Shown here in pieces: positions 34,701 to 42,412 of a DNA stretch of 64,000 nucleotides; the stretch's first letter is position 1, and each line of letters begins with the position of its first letter. Under the pieces are notes generated by a model. That model did not search any database, was not told the DNA's origin, and was given only the letters and a program-made list of their open reading frames with translations. The stretch lies in assembly GCA_003223645.1 (NCBI GenBank), contig QHVT01000003.1, forward strand, positions 496,001-560,000, given 5' to 3'. A program made the position numbers and the translations under genes. This DNA comes from Acidobacteriota bacterium (GTDB lineage Bacteria > Acidobacteriota > Thermoanaerobaculia > Gp7-AA8).

Positions 34701-35259
34701 GAACTACTGGTATCAGCACACGAACGTGTGGGAGGACGCGCGGCTGTCGTCGTTCGTGCCGCGCCGCATTCTCGACTCGCGCTCGCGCCGCCGCACGATG
34801 GTGCCGGAGGATGAGAACAATCACTTCGACAACGCGCGCATCGCGAAGCGTCTGTACGACGCAGGTGTGAGCGTGCAGCTCGGCGCGCACGGCCAGCGCG
34901 AGTCCCTCGGCGCGCATTGGGAGCTGTGGATGTTCAACCAGGGCGGCATGACGCCGCTCGAGTCGATCCGCTCCGCCACGCTCGCCGGTGCGCGCTACCT
35001 CGGCCTCGACAAAGACATCGGCTCGCTGGAGACCGGGAAGCTGGCCGATCTCATCGTGCTCGACGCGAATCCGCTCGACAACATCCGCAACTCGACGAGC
35101 GTGCACTACACGATCGTCAACGGCCGGGTCTTCGACTCCGCGACGATGAACGAGATCGGCAACCACCCGCGCACGCGCAAACCGTTCTTCTTCCAGACGC
35201 CGGGAGGAGAGACGTGGAGCGCGGCGACCAGTGCGGCGACGAGCGAGGACGAAGACTGA
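31774..35259 (+). CDS. Secreted beta-propeller / amidohydrolase fusion protein
   Basis: 1161 residues from ATG 31,774, with signal peptide MKRIAALLIVAFLAAPLI. Residues about 20-85 are a Pro/Lys/Glu-rich linker. Residues about 100-700 carry TolB/PD40-type propeller repeats, for example SVSPDGKEIAF-type blades (LSLDVSPDGKEIAFDLLGDLY, YSPNGKWIAFTSDRSGG, FSPDGQYLYFSDD). From about 730 an amidohydrolase domain begins (LTGARIITMKGDEVIENG) with the metal motif IDVHWHG (about 794) and a late LGAHGQRESLGAHWELWMF. The fusion occurs in Acidobacteria and Bacteroidetes as putative imidazolonepropionase-like or prolidase-like hydrolases. Substrate unknown. Confidence 0.9.
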   Translation: MKRIAALLIVAFLAAPLIPQTPPPTPPTDKKAEPKKPEKAEQEPRPVEQEQQKKESQSKDAPAPSAALPTPAGAVAPASEPEKKDEKWDVNNPPGPSHDVDINVTEGTWLSLDVSPDGKEIAFDLLGDLYTIPMTGGEAKALTSGVAWDMQPRYSPNGKWIAFTSDRSGGDNIWILDREAIKQAKTEPEALPANAAGRAGRDDSNPKQVSKESFRLLNEPNWSPDSEFLVARKHFTSERSLGAGEMWLYHRSGGDGLQMTKKRTDQKDSGEPVFSPDGQYLYFSDDITPGQIFEYNKDPNKEVYVIQRLDRESGEIERYVTGPGGSVRPTPSPDGKSLAFIRRVRYKSTLFVRDLESGRETPLYDGLDRDMQETWSIHGLYPSMAWTPDNKSIVFWAGGHFHRIDVASKQVTDIPFHVKSTRRVTEAVRFPIEVAPSNFNVKMLRWVEVSPRGNQVLYQALGYIYVRDLPNGTPHRLTRQTDHFEFYPSWSRDGKWIVYTTWNDETFGSVRVAPATGGDGRVVTPQPGHYLEPAFSPDGTKIAYRTTTDGFLTSALWSADPAIYVIPTAGGKPKLVSKKGALPQFGASNDRVFFMTFEDEGKRALRSVDIDGGDERTHVISAFATDFAISPDEKWLAWTEKFRARITPFVRTGKTIDISPDMKTIPSATVSRDTGEYIHWSGDSKRLYWSLGAELFSRDLKDAFAFLDGAPEKLPEPPAAGINIGFSQSYDVPSGKLALTGARIITMKGDEVIENGTIVIDRNRIAAVGANVSVPSDAKVIDVAGKTIMPGIIDVHWHGSMGSEQITPQQSWINYAALGYGVTTLHDPSNDTAEIFASSELAKAGLIVAPRIFSTGTILYGAKAPFKADIDKLDDAISHLRRMKAVGAFSVKSYNQPRRDQRQQIIAAARQLQMMVVPEGGSLFEHNMTMVVDGHTGVEHSIPVAKIYDDVVQLWSHTRVGYTPTLIVGYGGNWGENYWYQHTNVWEDARLSSFVPRRILDSRSRRRTMVPEDENNHFDNARIAKRLYDAGVSVQLGAHGQRESLGAHWELWMFNQGGMTPLESIRSATLAGARYLGLDKDIGSLETGKLADLIVLDANPLDNIRNSTSVHYTIVNGRVFDSATMNEIGNHPRTRKPFFFQTPGGETWSAATSAATSEDED

Positions 35260-35262
35260 CGT

Positions 35263-35383
35263 GAGCACTGCTTTGTGGTGACCGCTGCCCTCAGCGGTCA
35301 CACCGCCGCCTTGCGGCGGTATAGCGGCGCGTTGCGCGCCGCCGCGACCGCTGAGGGCAGCGGTCGCCACAAAGAGCACTTTC
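35263..35383. repeat. Nested palindrome, GACCGCTGCCCTCAGCGGTC family
   Basis: An outer pair, TTTGTGGTGACCGCTGCCCTCAG and CTGAGGGCAGCGGTCGCCACAAA, encloses two small hairpins (CCGCCGCCTTGCGGCGG and GCGGCGCGTTGCGCGCCGC). It lies between the convergent amidohydrolase and ferredoxin genes and could terminate both. Confidence 0.92.
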
Positions 35384-35693
35384 ACCAGTACGTGGTCGTG
35401 ATCGCGCAATCGCCGCGCACGACCGCCTGACAGGCCATCCGCTCGTCCGCGGCGAAGCCGCGGGCGGCGCCGATGCGCGACTCGATCGACGTCGGTGGGC
35501 TGAGGTTCTCGCTTCCGCTCACCACGCGCACGCGGCAGCGTGCGCAGATGCCGACTCCGCCGCAGGATGCGCCGAGGGGGGCGTTTGCGCGCCGCGCAAC
35601 GTCGAGGAGCGTCTCGTTTGGATGTGCGGAAGCGGTGCGGCCGAGGGGCGTAAACGTAACGAGATTTGACACTGCGTTTACATCCCTGTGCAT
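35382..35693 (-). CDS. [2Fe-2S] plant-type ferredoxin
   Basis: 103 residues from ATG 35,691-35,693; a GTG six codons later is an alternative start. The ligand pattern ASCGGVGICARC gives three Cys (C-x5-C-x2-C) and MACQA the fourth. Short N-terminal beta-grasp strands (LVTFTPLGRTASAHPNETLLD) precede it. It carries electrons to an unidentified partner; no oxidoreductase is adjacent. Its upstream region overlaps the predicted promoter of the divergent small gene at 35,726. Confidence 0.9.
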   Translation of the reverse strand: MHRDVNAVSNLVTFTPLGRTASAHPNETLLDVARRANAPLGASCGGVGICARCRVRVVSGSENLSPPTSIESRIGAARGFAADERMACQAVVRGDCAITTTYW

Positions 35694-35696
35694 AAC
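35666..35696 (+). promoter_or_regulatory. Possible sigma-70 promoter for the small gene at 35,726
   Basis: TTGACA (35,666-35,671) is a perfect -35 box; CATAAC (35,691-35,696) is a weak -10 at 19-bp spacing. It ends 30 bases before the ATG. Confidence 0.4.
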
Positions 35697-35725
35697 TTTC
35701 CCGCGTTCCGTGCGTCTATTACAGC

Positions 35726-36088
35726 ATGAGAACGAAAGCGCGTGACATCACTGAGATGACTGAAAAGAAGATCGACGAGACTCGCATCGCGGAAGAAATC
35801 GTGAGCGTGCTTCCCGCCGGCATCGCGCGTTCGCTTTCCCCGGATCGCGACTCGATCCGCTATTCCGTGCGTGGTGAGGGGATGAAGCTGCGGACGATCG
35901 TCCTGCGGCGGTCATCGTTGCAGAAACTGGCCGAGGACGCGGACCGGGCGATCAAGGTCGAATACCTGCAGCGGGATCTCCTCCTGAGCGCCGGGAAGCG
36001 GACCGAGTTCCGGTATCCGCGACTCTCCCACTTCGTGCAGATCCGGCGGATGGTGGCCGCCGGGATGCCGATCGCCTGCGTCGTTTAG
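35726..36088 (+). CDS. Hypothetical small basic protein
   Basis: 120 residues. Not recognised. After an acidic N-terminus (EMTEKKIDETRIAEEIVSVL) comes a basic beta-alpha region: SIRYSVRGEGMKLRTIVLRRSSLQKLAED and RDLLLSAGKRTEFRYPRLSHF. An in-frame ATG at 35,756 is an alternative start. Its own promoter and palindromes on both sides suggest a single-gene unit. Confidence 0.6.
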   Translation: MRTKARDITEMTEKKIDETRIAEEIVSVLPAGIARSLSPDRDSIRYSVRGEGMKLRTIVLRRSSLQKLAEDADRAIKVEYLQRDLLLSAGKRTEFRYPRLSHFVQIRRMVAAGMPIACVV

Positions 36089-36129
36089 CCTCCCCATCCA
36101 GCCTTGAATCTGTATGTCACCTCAGCGTT

Positions 36130-36200
36130 GTGGAGCGGCGGCCGCTTCGGCCGCCGACCTCTCGCGAGAAACCGGCGGCCGAGAGCGGCCGCCGCTCCAC
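36130..36200. repeat. Palindromic repeat, GTGGAGCGGC family
   Basis: GTGGAGCGGCGGCCGCTTCGG... pairs with ...CCGAGAGCGGCCGCCGCTCCAC, with a loop around CTCTCGCGAGAAAC. Nearly identical arms to 15,622-15,708. A single-arm run of GGAGGCYGG words follows at 36,228-36,284. Confidence 0.93.
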
Positions 36201-36291
36201 AAGTTTCGTGATTGAAGGGCTCGTAGCCTCTCGGGGGGTCGACGGGCCCAGGAGGCCGGGCGGCTCGGAGGCTGGAAGGCTAAGCAACAAC

Positions 36292-36387
36292 CGACGATTC
36301 GAAGGTTAACTACTTGCTTTTCCGACGATTCGAAGCCATATTATCAATATGGCTGTCGAATTGGACGATCTGGACCTTCGAATCGTC
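36292..36387 (+). promoter_or_regulatory. lrp promoter with three operator-like CGACGATTCGAAG sites
   Basis: CGACGATTCGAAG occurs at 36,292 and again at 36,323, exactly 31 bp (three helical turns) apart; its complement CTTCGAATCGTC lies inside the gene at 36,376-36,387. The second copy sits between a possible -35 TTGCTT (36,314) and -10 CATATT (36,337, 17-bp spacing). Phased sites over a promoter fit autoregulation by an octameric Lrp protein. The -10 lies only 6 bases before the ATG, so the mRNA may be leaderless; no Shine-Dalgarno is present. Confidence 0.6.
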
Positions 36388-36834
36388 AGCCTCCTCATCA
36401 AGGAAGGGCGGACGCCGGCAGCCCAAATCGCTGACCAGATTGGCCTTTCGCGTCCGGCTGTCGCCGACCGACTCGAGAAGCTCGAACGGCAGGGTGTGAT
36501 CCGCGGGACGACGGCTGTCGTCGATCCCGTCGCCCTCGGCAACAAGATCACGGCATTCGTCGCCGCGCGCGGTCCCACGATGTCGCCGACCGGCTGGCGG
36601 AAGTTCCGCGACCTGATGCAGCGCGAGGAGATCCTCGAGGTGCACACGGTTGCGGGTGACGACTGCTTCTTCATCAAAGTGCGCACGAAGTCGATCGCGG
36701 AGTTGAACGAGCTCGTTCAGATGTTCACCGCGTTCCCGATGTCGCTGGCTACGCGCACGACGATCGTGATGCAGACGCATTGCGAGAAAGTCGGCGGCAT
36801 CGACCTCGGCGGCGAGGAGGCCGCCACGCGATGA
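36349..36834 (+). CDS. Lrp/AsnC-family transcriptional regulator
   Basis: 161 residues. The N-terminal HTH is DDLDLRIVSLLIKEGRTPAAQIADQIGLSRPAVADRL, and the C-terminal RAM effector domain follows (EEILEVHTVAGDDCFFIKVR). Such regulators sense amino acids. The stop overlaps the start of a DMT-family exporter (ATGA), so the exporter is its likely target and amino acids or metabolites its likely cargo. Operator-like repeats flank its own promoter. Confidence 0.93.
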   Translation: MAVELDDLDLRIVSLLIKEGRTPAAQIADQIGLSRPAVADRLEKLERQGVIRGTTAVVDPVALGNKITAFVAARGPTMSPTGWRKFRDLMQREEILEVHTVAGDDCFFIKVRTKSIAELNELVQMFTAFPMSLATRTTIVMQTHCEKVGGIDLGGEEAATR

Positions 36835-37769
36835 AGCACCCACGCGCTCTCGCTTATCTCGCCTTCGCCACGATCTGCCTCGTCTGGGGCACGACCTATC
36901 TCGCGATCCGCATCGCGCTGGAGACCATTCCGCCGCTGCTCCTCACCGGCACGCGCTTCGTCGTCGCCGGATCGGTCATGCTCGTCGTCGCGCGTCTTCG
37001 CGGCGAAGCGCTGCCGCGCGATGCGCGCACGCTGGCGAACATCGCGATCGTCGGCATCCTCCTCGTCTCGGTCGGAAACTTCTCCGTCATCTGGGCGGAG
37101 CAGTGGGTGCCGAGCGGACTCGCCGCGCTCCTCGTCGCGACCGCGCCGTTCTGGATGGCGATCATCGAAGGCTTCCGCACGCACGGCGAGCGCGTGAACA
37201 CGCGCGGCGTGATCGGCATGCTCATCGGATTCGCGGGCGTCGCGATGCTCGTCACGCCGCGGGGATCGGGCGGCGCGTGGAACGTGCGCTTCGTCATCGG
37301 CGCGCTCGCGATCCAGGTCGGCTCGTTCTGCTGGCAGCTCGGCTCCGCGCGCGGCAAGTACAACCTGCAGCACGTTCCGCTGCTCGCGTCATCGGCGTTG
37401 CAGATGCTCTTCGGCGGCCTCGTCATCGGTACGCTCGGCCTCGCGTTCGGCGAGACTTCGCGCTACACGCTCAACGCCCGCACGTTCGCCGCACTCGCGT
37501 ACCTCACCCTCGCCGGCTCGATCGTCGGCTACAGCGCGTATCTCTACGCGCTCAAGCATCTCCGCACCACGCAGACGTCGCTCTACACGTACGTGAATCC
37601 GGTCGTCGCCGTCTTCCTCGGCTGGCTGATTCTCAACGAGCCGCTGACGTGGCTGTCGATCGTCGCGATGATCACGATCCTCGCGGGAGTCGCGCTCGTG
37701 CAGACATCGGGACGGGTGCGGGCCGCGAGCATCGCGAGCTCGGAGACTGAAGCGCGAGAAGCGGCGTGA
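36831..37769 (+). CDS. EamA/DMT-family transporter
   Basis: 312 residues from ATG 36,831, overlapping the lrp stop by four bases; the frame opens earlier inside lrp without support. Ten hydrophobic helices in two EamA halves: AYLAFATICLVWGTTYLAIRI (first) and the second half from about residue 150 (QVGSFCWQLGSARG). The family exports small metabolites, often amino acids. Coupling to an Lrp-type regulator supports amino-acid export. Confidence 0.92.
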   Translation: MKHPRALAYLAFATICLVWGTTYLAIRIALETIPPLLLTGTRFVVAGSVMLVVARLRGEALPRDARTLANIAIVGILLVSVGNFSVIWAEQWVPSGLAALLVATAPFWMAIIEGFRTHGERVNTRGVIGMLIGFAGVAMLVTPRGSGGAWNVRFVIGALAIQVGSFCWQLGSARGKYNLQHVPLLASSALQMLFGGLVIGTLGLAFGETSRYTLNARTFAALAYLTLAGSIVGYSAYLYALKHLRTTQTSLYTYVNPVVAVFLGWLILNEPLTWLSIVAMITILAGVALVQTSGRVRAASIASSETEAREAA

Positions 37770-37772
37770 AGC

Positions 37773-37878
37773 AGGCACATAGGCTCACAGGCACATAGGC
37801 TCACAGGCACAGGCTCATAGGCGTAGGTTGTCGGCTCCCGGTTCTCTGAGCCTATGAGCCTATGCGCCTGTGAGCCTG
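37773..37878. repeat. GGCTCACAGGCACATA-word palindrome
   Basis: Left arm words GGCACATAGGCTCACA, GGCACATAGGCTCACA, GGCACAGGCTCATA (37,773-37,822); right arm TGAGCCTATGAGCCTATGCGCCTGTGAGCC (37,847-37,877). It lies between the convergent exporter and DHH genes. Close relatives are at 52,503 and 57,818. Confidence 0.93.
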
Positions 37879-37880
37879 GT

Positions 37881-38810
37881 TCACCCGTCCTTCTTGATCT
37901 GCTCCACGATCTCGCGCACGCGCGTCTCCGCGTGCGCGTTCGGGAGCTGACAGGTTCCCGCGCCGCGATGTCCGCCGCCGCCGTACTTCGTCATCAGCTC
38001 GCCGACGTCGGTGCGGGAGGTGCGGTTGAAGATGCTGTGGCCGACGGCGCAAACGATGAACTCCCCTTTGCGTCCGTCGAACACGCGCACCTGGACGTTT
38101 GCCTGTGGGAACATCGTGTAGATGAGAAAGCGATTGCCGGCCGGCATCTCGCTGATGCCGCGGAGGTCGGTGATGATCACGTTCTTCTCGACGGTCGAGC
38201 GCTCGCGCATCAGTTGCGTGAATGCTTCCTGCTGTTCGAAGTAGCGGTCGATGCGCTCCTTCACGTCGGGATCGGCCAGCACGGCGTCGGGATCGTCGGG
38301 ATGTTTGGAGATGAGGTCGATCATCTTCGACATCAGCTCGCGATTGCTGATGCTGTAGCCGTGGTGATACGCGAGGCCGGTGCGCGGATCCATGACGTAC
38401 GACAGCAGCATCCATCCGCCGGGCTTCGTCACGTCGTTCATCGAGAGCTGGGCGGAGTCGGACTTGTCGACGGAGCCGAGGAGATTCTCGTAACGCTGCA
38501 GCTTCTCGCCGCGTCCGCTCTCGGCGTAGTAGCGATAGACGACGCGCGCGGCGGACGGCGCGATCTCGAAGCGGCCGCGATACGTCACGGTGTCGCGGTT
38601 GCGCACGATCTCGCTGGAGTGATGATCGAACCAGAGCCCGACGCCCTGAACGTACGGCAGATTCGTGAGAATATCGTTCGCGCCGATCTTGATTTTTCCA
38701 TCCTGAAGGTCCTTCGGATGGACGAACTCGATCGAGTCGATCTGTTCGACTTCGTTGAGCAGTACCGCACAGGCGAGTCCGTCGAAATCGGACCGGGTGA
38801 TGAGACGCAT
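37881..38810 (-). CDS. DHH/DHHA1-family phosphoesterase
   Basis: 309 residues from ATG 38,808-38,810, which begins MRLITRSDFDGLACAVLL with the first metal motif; the longer open frame upstream is a shadow of the opposite gene. FDHHSSE is the DHH motif, and GGGGHRGAGTC near residue 290 is the DHHA1 substrate motif. By size and motifs it resembles nanoRNase or exopolyphosphatase-type DHH proteins; the substrate is not certain. Divergent from the DUF1223 gene. Confidence 0.9.
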   Translation of the reverse strand: MRLITRSDFDGLACAVLLNEVEQIDSIEFVHPKDLQDGKIKIGANDILTNLPYVQGVGLWFDHHSSEIVRNRDTVTYRGRFEIAPSAARVVYRYYAESGRGEKLQRYENLLGSVDKSDSAQLSMNDVTKPGGWMLLSYVMDPRTGLAYHHGYSISNRELMSKMIDLISKHPDDPDAVLADPDVKERIDRYFEQQEAFTQLMRERSTVEKNVIITDLRGISEMPAGNRFLIYTMFPQANVQVRVFDGRKGEFIVCAVGHSIFNRTSRTDVGELMTKYGGGGHRGAGTCQLPNAHAETRVREIVEQIKKDG

Positions 38811-38849
38811 TCTGAAACTCCTGCGATGTGAGCGGATTCTAACCAAGTC

Positions 38850-39587
38850 ATGAAACGCTGGATACCAGTCGCACTCCTGTTCGCCATCGTGGCCGCGTTC
38901 TTCGTCTTCGATCGCCAGGCGCAGCCGCACCCGATTCCGGACCTCGGCGATCAGCCCGTGCTCGTGGAGCTCTTCACGTCGCAGGGCTGTTCGAGTTGTC
39001 CGCCGGCGGACGAGCTGCTGCAGCGCATCGCGCACGATCGCAACCTGCACGGCCGCGTGATCCCTCTCGCCTACCACGTCGACTACTGGGATCACCTCGG
39101 GTGGCGCGATCCGTTTTCGTCGCGCGAGTGGTCCCAGCGCCAGGGCGATTACGTGCACGCGATGAGTCTCGACAGCGCGTACACGCCGCAGGTCGTGATC
39201 AACGGCACGCGGCAGATGGTCGGCTCGGCGTCCGGCGCGATCTACCGCGCGATCGAGGAAGAGTCGAAGCGGATGACCGAGGCGAGCGTGAGCATCAAGA
39301 GAGACGGCGAAGATGTGGTGGTGAGCGCCGGCGCGTTGGGCGGCGGACTCGACGTAATGATCGCGGTGTATGAAGACGACGTGCAGACGAACGTCGAGCG
39401 CGGCGAGAACCGCGGCCGGACGTTCGTGAACGGCTCGATCGTGCGGAAGCTCCTGCGCGTGGGGACGCTGGATGGCAAGAGCGCCGTCAACAAGCGCGTG
39501 AGGCTCGCGCTGGGGCCGCACATGGGCGCGGTCGCGTTCCTGCAGAACCCGAAGACGGGCTATGTCGCGGCTTCGTCCGTGATATAG
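38850..39587 (+). CDS. DUF1223 thioredoxin-like secreted protein
   Basis: 245 residues. An N-terminal anchor or signal (RWIPVALLFAIVAAFFVF) precedes VLVELFTSQGCSSCPPADELL, a thioredoxin-like CxxC motif (CSSC), then PLAYHVDYWDHLGWRDPF and AYTPQVVINGTRQMVGS, all hallmarks of DUF1223. Likely an envelope thiol or copper-related protein; exact role unknown. Confidence 0.9.
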   Translation: MKRWIPVALLFAIVAAFFVFDRQAQPHPIPDLGDQPVLVELFTSQGCSSCPPADELLQRIAHDRNLHGRVIPLAYHVDYWDHLGWRDPFSSREWSQRQGDYVHAMSLDSAYTPQVVINGTRQMVGSASGAIYRAIEEESKRMTEASVSIKRDGEDVVVSAGALGGGLDVMIAVYEDDVQTNVERGENRGRTFVNGSIVRKLLRVGTLDGKSAVNKRVRLALGPHMGAVAFLQNPKTGYVAASSVI

Positions 39588-39594
39588 ACCGCGC

Positions 39595-41229
39595 GTGGCG
39601 AAAGCGAAGAAACGGCGCGCGGCTGCGCCTGCGACGACGCTGCGGACCGTCTCGCCCCAGGCGTCGAAGATCTCGATGCTCGTCGCGCTCGTCGCCGTGC
39701 TCGCCTTCCCGACGCTGGTCCGCCTGCGGCTGCTCGATCTCCCGCTCGAGCGCGACGAAGGGGAGTATGCATACGCGGGACAACTGATGCTGCACGGCGT
39801 GCCGCCGTACGAGCTCGTGTACAACATGAAGTTCCCCGGCACGTACGCGGCGTACGCGTTGATCGAAGGAATCTTCGGTCAGACCGCGACCGCGATTCGC
39901 ATCGGATTGCTCCTGGTCACGACGCTCACGTCGATCCTGTTGTACTTCCTCGGCAAGCGGATGTTCGGCACGCGCGGGGGCGTGATCGCGGCCGGCGCGT
40001 ACGCGTTGCTCGCGATCGCGCCGTCCTCGTTCGGACTGTACGCGCATGCGACGCATTTCGTCGCGCTGTTCGTCGTCGCGGCGATGCTGCTGGTGACGGC
40101 CTCCGAGCCTCCCAGCCTCCCGGCCTCCGAGGATCGTGCTGGGAGGCCAGGAGGCTCGGAGGCGCGGAGGCTCGTCGCCGCGGGAGCATTGCTCGCGCTC
40201 GCGGTGCTGATGAAACAGCCGGCGTTCGTGTTCGTGATCTTCGCGCTGATTTACGTCGCGTTGCGATCTAAGTCGCGGGTGCGCGATCTCGCGATGGTGT
40301 GTGCGGGCGGAATCGCCGTCGCGGTACTCACGGTGATCGCGCTCGCTGCGGCGGGCGTGCTGCCGCGATTTTTGTTCTGGACGATTCAGTACGCGCGCGA
40401 ATACGCGACCTCGGTGCCGTTCGATAAAACGGTCTTCACACGACTGGCGACCAATCTCGGTCCGATCATCAAATTCGCGCCGCTGCTCTGGCTGCTCGCG
40501 ATCGTCGGGCTCTGGTTCGTTCCGCGCGAGCGACGTTTTTTCGCGATCGGTTTCCTCGTCGCCGGTTTTCTCGCCGCCGTTCCCGGCTTCTACTTTCGCG
40601 GCCACTACTTCATCGTGATGTTTCCCGCGCTCGCGCTGCTCGCCGGCGCGGCGGTGCAGGAGTCGGGCAAGCAAGCGAACGCGCGACTCGGCTTTGCCAT
40701 CGGCGCGATCGTCATCACATCGATGATCGGCTGGCCGCGACTCATGAACACGACGCAGGAAGAGTTCACGCGCGACCTCTATTTTTCGAATCCGTTCATC
40801 GAGTCGATCGAAGTCGCGAACTATCTTCGCGAGCACACGCAACCGAACGACCGCATCGCCGTCCTCGGCTCGGAGCCGCAGATCTACTTTCTCGCCAAAC
40901 GCAAATCGGCGACCGGCTACATCTACGCCTATCCGCTGATGGAAGAGCAGCCGTTCGCCGCGCAGATGCAGGCCGAGATGGTGAAGCAGATCGAGAGTGC
41001 GAAGCCGAAGTACCTCGTGTACGTCGGCGTGCCGGAGTCGTGGATGCGCTGGCCGAAGTCGGACATGACGCTCCTGACGTGGTTCAACAGCGGCACGCAG
41101 GCGGGGCGTTGGCAGCTCGAAGGCGTCGCCGACATGAGCGAGACGCAGACGCACTACGTCTGGGGCGACGCGGCCCGCGAGTATCGTCCGCTGAGCGAGG
41201 ACGTGATTCTCGTGTATCGCGTGCGGTAG
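39595..41229 (+). CDS. GT-C family (ArnT/PMT-like) membrane glycosyltransferase
   Basis: 544 residues with GTG start 39,595, 7 bases after the DUF1223 stop. A basic N-terminus is followed by about a dozen membrane helices. The first loop has LERDEGEYAYAGQLMLHG, the acidic motif typical of ArnT/PMT GT-C enzymes that use polyprenyl-phosphate sugars. A palindrome at 40,099-40,173 encodes an extra Pro/Ser/Glu/Arg loop (ASEPPSLPASEDRAG...) between two helices. Acceptor unknown: protein, lipid A or glycan. Confidence 0.88.
   Translation: MAKAKKRRAAAPATTLRTVSPQASKISMLVALVAVLAFPTLVRLRLLDLPLERDEGEYAYAGQLMLHGVPPYELVYNMKFPGTYAAYALIEGIFGQTATAIRIGLLLVTTLTSILLYFLGKRMFGTRGGVIAAGAYALLAIAPSSFGLYAHATHFVALFVVAAMLLVTASEPPSLPASEDRAGRPGGSEARRLVAAGALLALAVLMKQPAFVFVIFALIYVALRSKSRVRDLAMVCAGGIAVAVLTVIALAAAGVLPRFLFWTIQYAREYATSVPFDKTVFTRLATNLGPIIKFAPLLWLLAIVGLWFVPRERRFFAIGFLVAGFLAAVPGFYFRGHYFIVMFPALALLAGAAVQESGKQANARLGFAIGAIVITSMIGWPRLMNTTQEEFTRDLYFSNPFIESIEVANYLREHTQPNDRIAVLGSEPQIYFLAKRKSATGYIYAYPLMEEQPFAAQMQAEMVKQIESAKPKYLVYVGVPESWMRWPKSDMTLLTWFNSGTQAGRWQLEGVADMSETQTHYVWGDAAREYRPLSEDVILVYRVR
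40099..40173. repeat. GGCCTCCGAG-word palindrome inside the GT-C gene
   Basis: GCCTCCGAGCCTCCCAGCCTCC and the mirrored GGGAGGCCAGGAGGCTCGGAGGC close over about 12 bases. It is in frame, adding about 25 hydrophilic residues to a loop between membrane helices. Confidence 0.9.
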
Positions 41230-41236
41230 TCCGACG

Positions 41237-42412
41237 TCACGCCGCCGGGCGCATGACGACTTTCACGCAGTCGTCCTGCTTGTCGCGGAACGTGCGGTAC
41301 ATCTCCGGCGCGTCGTCGAGCGAGACGCGATGGGTGATGATGAACGACGGGTCGATCTCGCCGCTCATGATCTTCTCCAGCAGCATGCGCGTGTAGTTCT
41401 GCACGTGCGTCTGTCCCATCTTCAGCGTCAGCCCTTTGCCGAACGCCGTGCCCAGCGGCACTTTGTCGACGAAGCCCGCGTACACGCCGGGAATCGAGAC
41501 CGTGCCGCCTTTGCGGCAGCAGTGCAGCGCCTGCCGCAGCACGTGCGCGCGATCGAACGTCAGCTTCATGGCCTGCTTCACGCGATCGAGGACCGCGTCG
41601 GGAAAATGTCCGTGCGCTTCCATCCCGACGGCGTCGATGCAGCGATCGGGTCCGCGTCCGCCGGTCATCTCTTTCAGCGTGTCGAAGACATTGACTTCCG
41701 AGTAGTCGACGATCTCAGTCCTGCCGTCGCTTTGCGCCAGACGCAAACGCTCGCGGAAGCGATCGATCGCGATCACGCGTCCCGCGCCCTGCATCCACGC
41801 GCTGCGAATCGCGAACAGTCCGACCGGACCGCAGCCCCACACCGCGACCGTGTCGCCCGCCTCGATCTCGCAGTTCTCCGCCGCCATCCATCCGGTCGGA
41901 AGAATGTCGGTGAGGAAGAGGACTTTCTCGTCCGGAAGACCGTCGGGGATTTTCAGCGGCGAGACGTCGGCGAACGGGACGCGCACGTATTGCGCCTGTC
42001 CGCCCGCGTAGCCGCCGTACATGTGCGAGTAGCCGAAGAGTCCCGCGCCGGAGTAACCCATCAGCGACTCGATCATCCAGGCGTTCGGATTGGTGTTGTC
42101 GCAAAGAGACCATTGCCTGTTTTCGCAAAACCAGCAGCGGCCGCACGCGATCGGGAACGGCACGATGACGCGATCGCCGGCCCTGAGGTTCGTGACCTCT
42201 TCGCCGACTTCGACGACTTCGCCCATGAACTCGTGTCCGAGGATGTCGCCGCGCATCATCGTGGGGACGTAGCCGTCGTAGAGATGGAGGTCGGAGCCGC
42301 AGATCGCGGTCAGCGTCACGCGCACGATCGCGTCGTGCGGATTGAGGATCTCCGGCTCCGGCACGTCGACGACGCGCACCTCGGTTTTGCCCCACCAGCA
42401 GACTGCTTTCAT
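41237..42412 (-). CDS. Zinc-dependent alcohol/formaldehyde dehydrogenase-like
   Basis: 391 residues from ATG 42,410-42,412. Medium-chain dehydrogenase signatures: [11 protein letters not shown] and [12 protein letters not shown] for the catalytic zinc, [15 protein letters not shown] for the structural zinc, and [18 protein letters not shown] for NAD(P) binding. The insert after the structural zinc and the C-terminal [16 protein letters not shown] recall the glutathione-independent formaldehyde dehydrogenase-like branch. Its start overlaps the stop of the upstream SRPBCC gene by four bases. Confidence 0.92.
   Translation of the reverse strand: MKAVCWWGKTEVRVVDVPEPEILNPHDAIVRVTLTAICGSDLHLYDGYVPTMMRGDILGHEFMGEVVEVGEEVTNLRAGDRVIVPFPIACGRCWFCENRQWSLCDNTNPNAWMIESLMGYSGAGLFGYSHMYGGYAGGQAQYVRVPFADVSPLKIPDGLPDEKVLFLTDILPTGWMAAENCEIEAGDTVAVWGCGPVGLFAIRSAWMQGAGRVIAIDRFRERLRLAQSDGRTEIVDYSEVNVFDTLKEMTGGRGPDRCIDAVGMEAHGHFPDAVLDRVKQAMKLTFDRAHVLRQALHCCRKGGTVSIPGVYAGFVDKVPLGTAFGKGLTLKMGQTHVQNYTRMLLEKIMSGEIDPSFIITHRVSLDDAPEMYRTFRDKQDDCVKVVMRPAA

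Noticed and set aside
33862-35409. 515-codon minus-strand frame
   Set aside because: Shadow of the amidohydrolase domain.
38811-39842. N-terminal extension of the DHH gene
   Set aside because: It lies antisense to the DUF1223 gene; the conserved domain begins exactly at ATG 38,810.
39487-41154. 555-codon minus-strand frame
   Set aside because: Shadow of the GT-C transferase.
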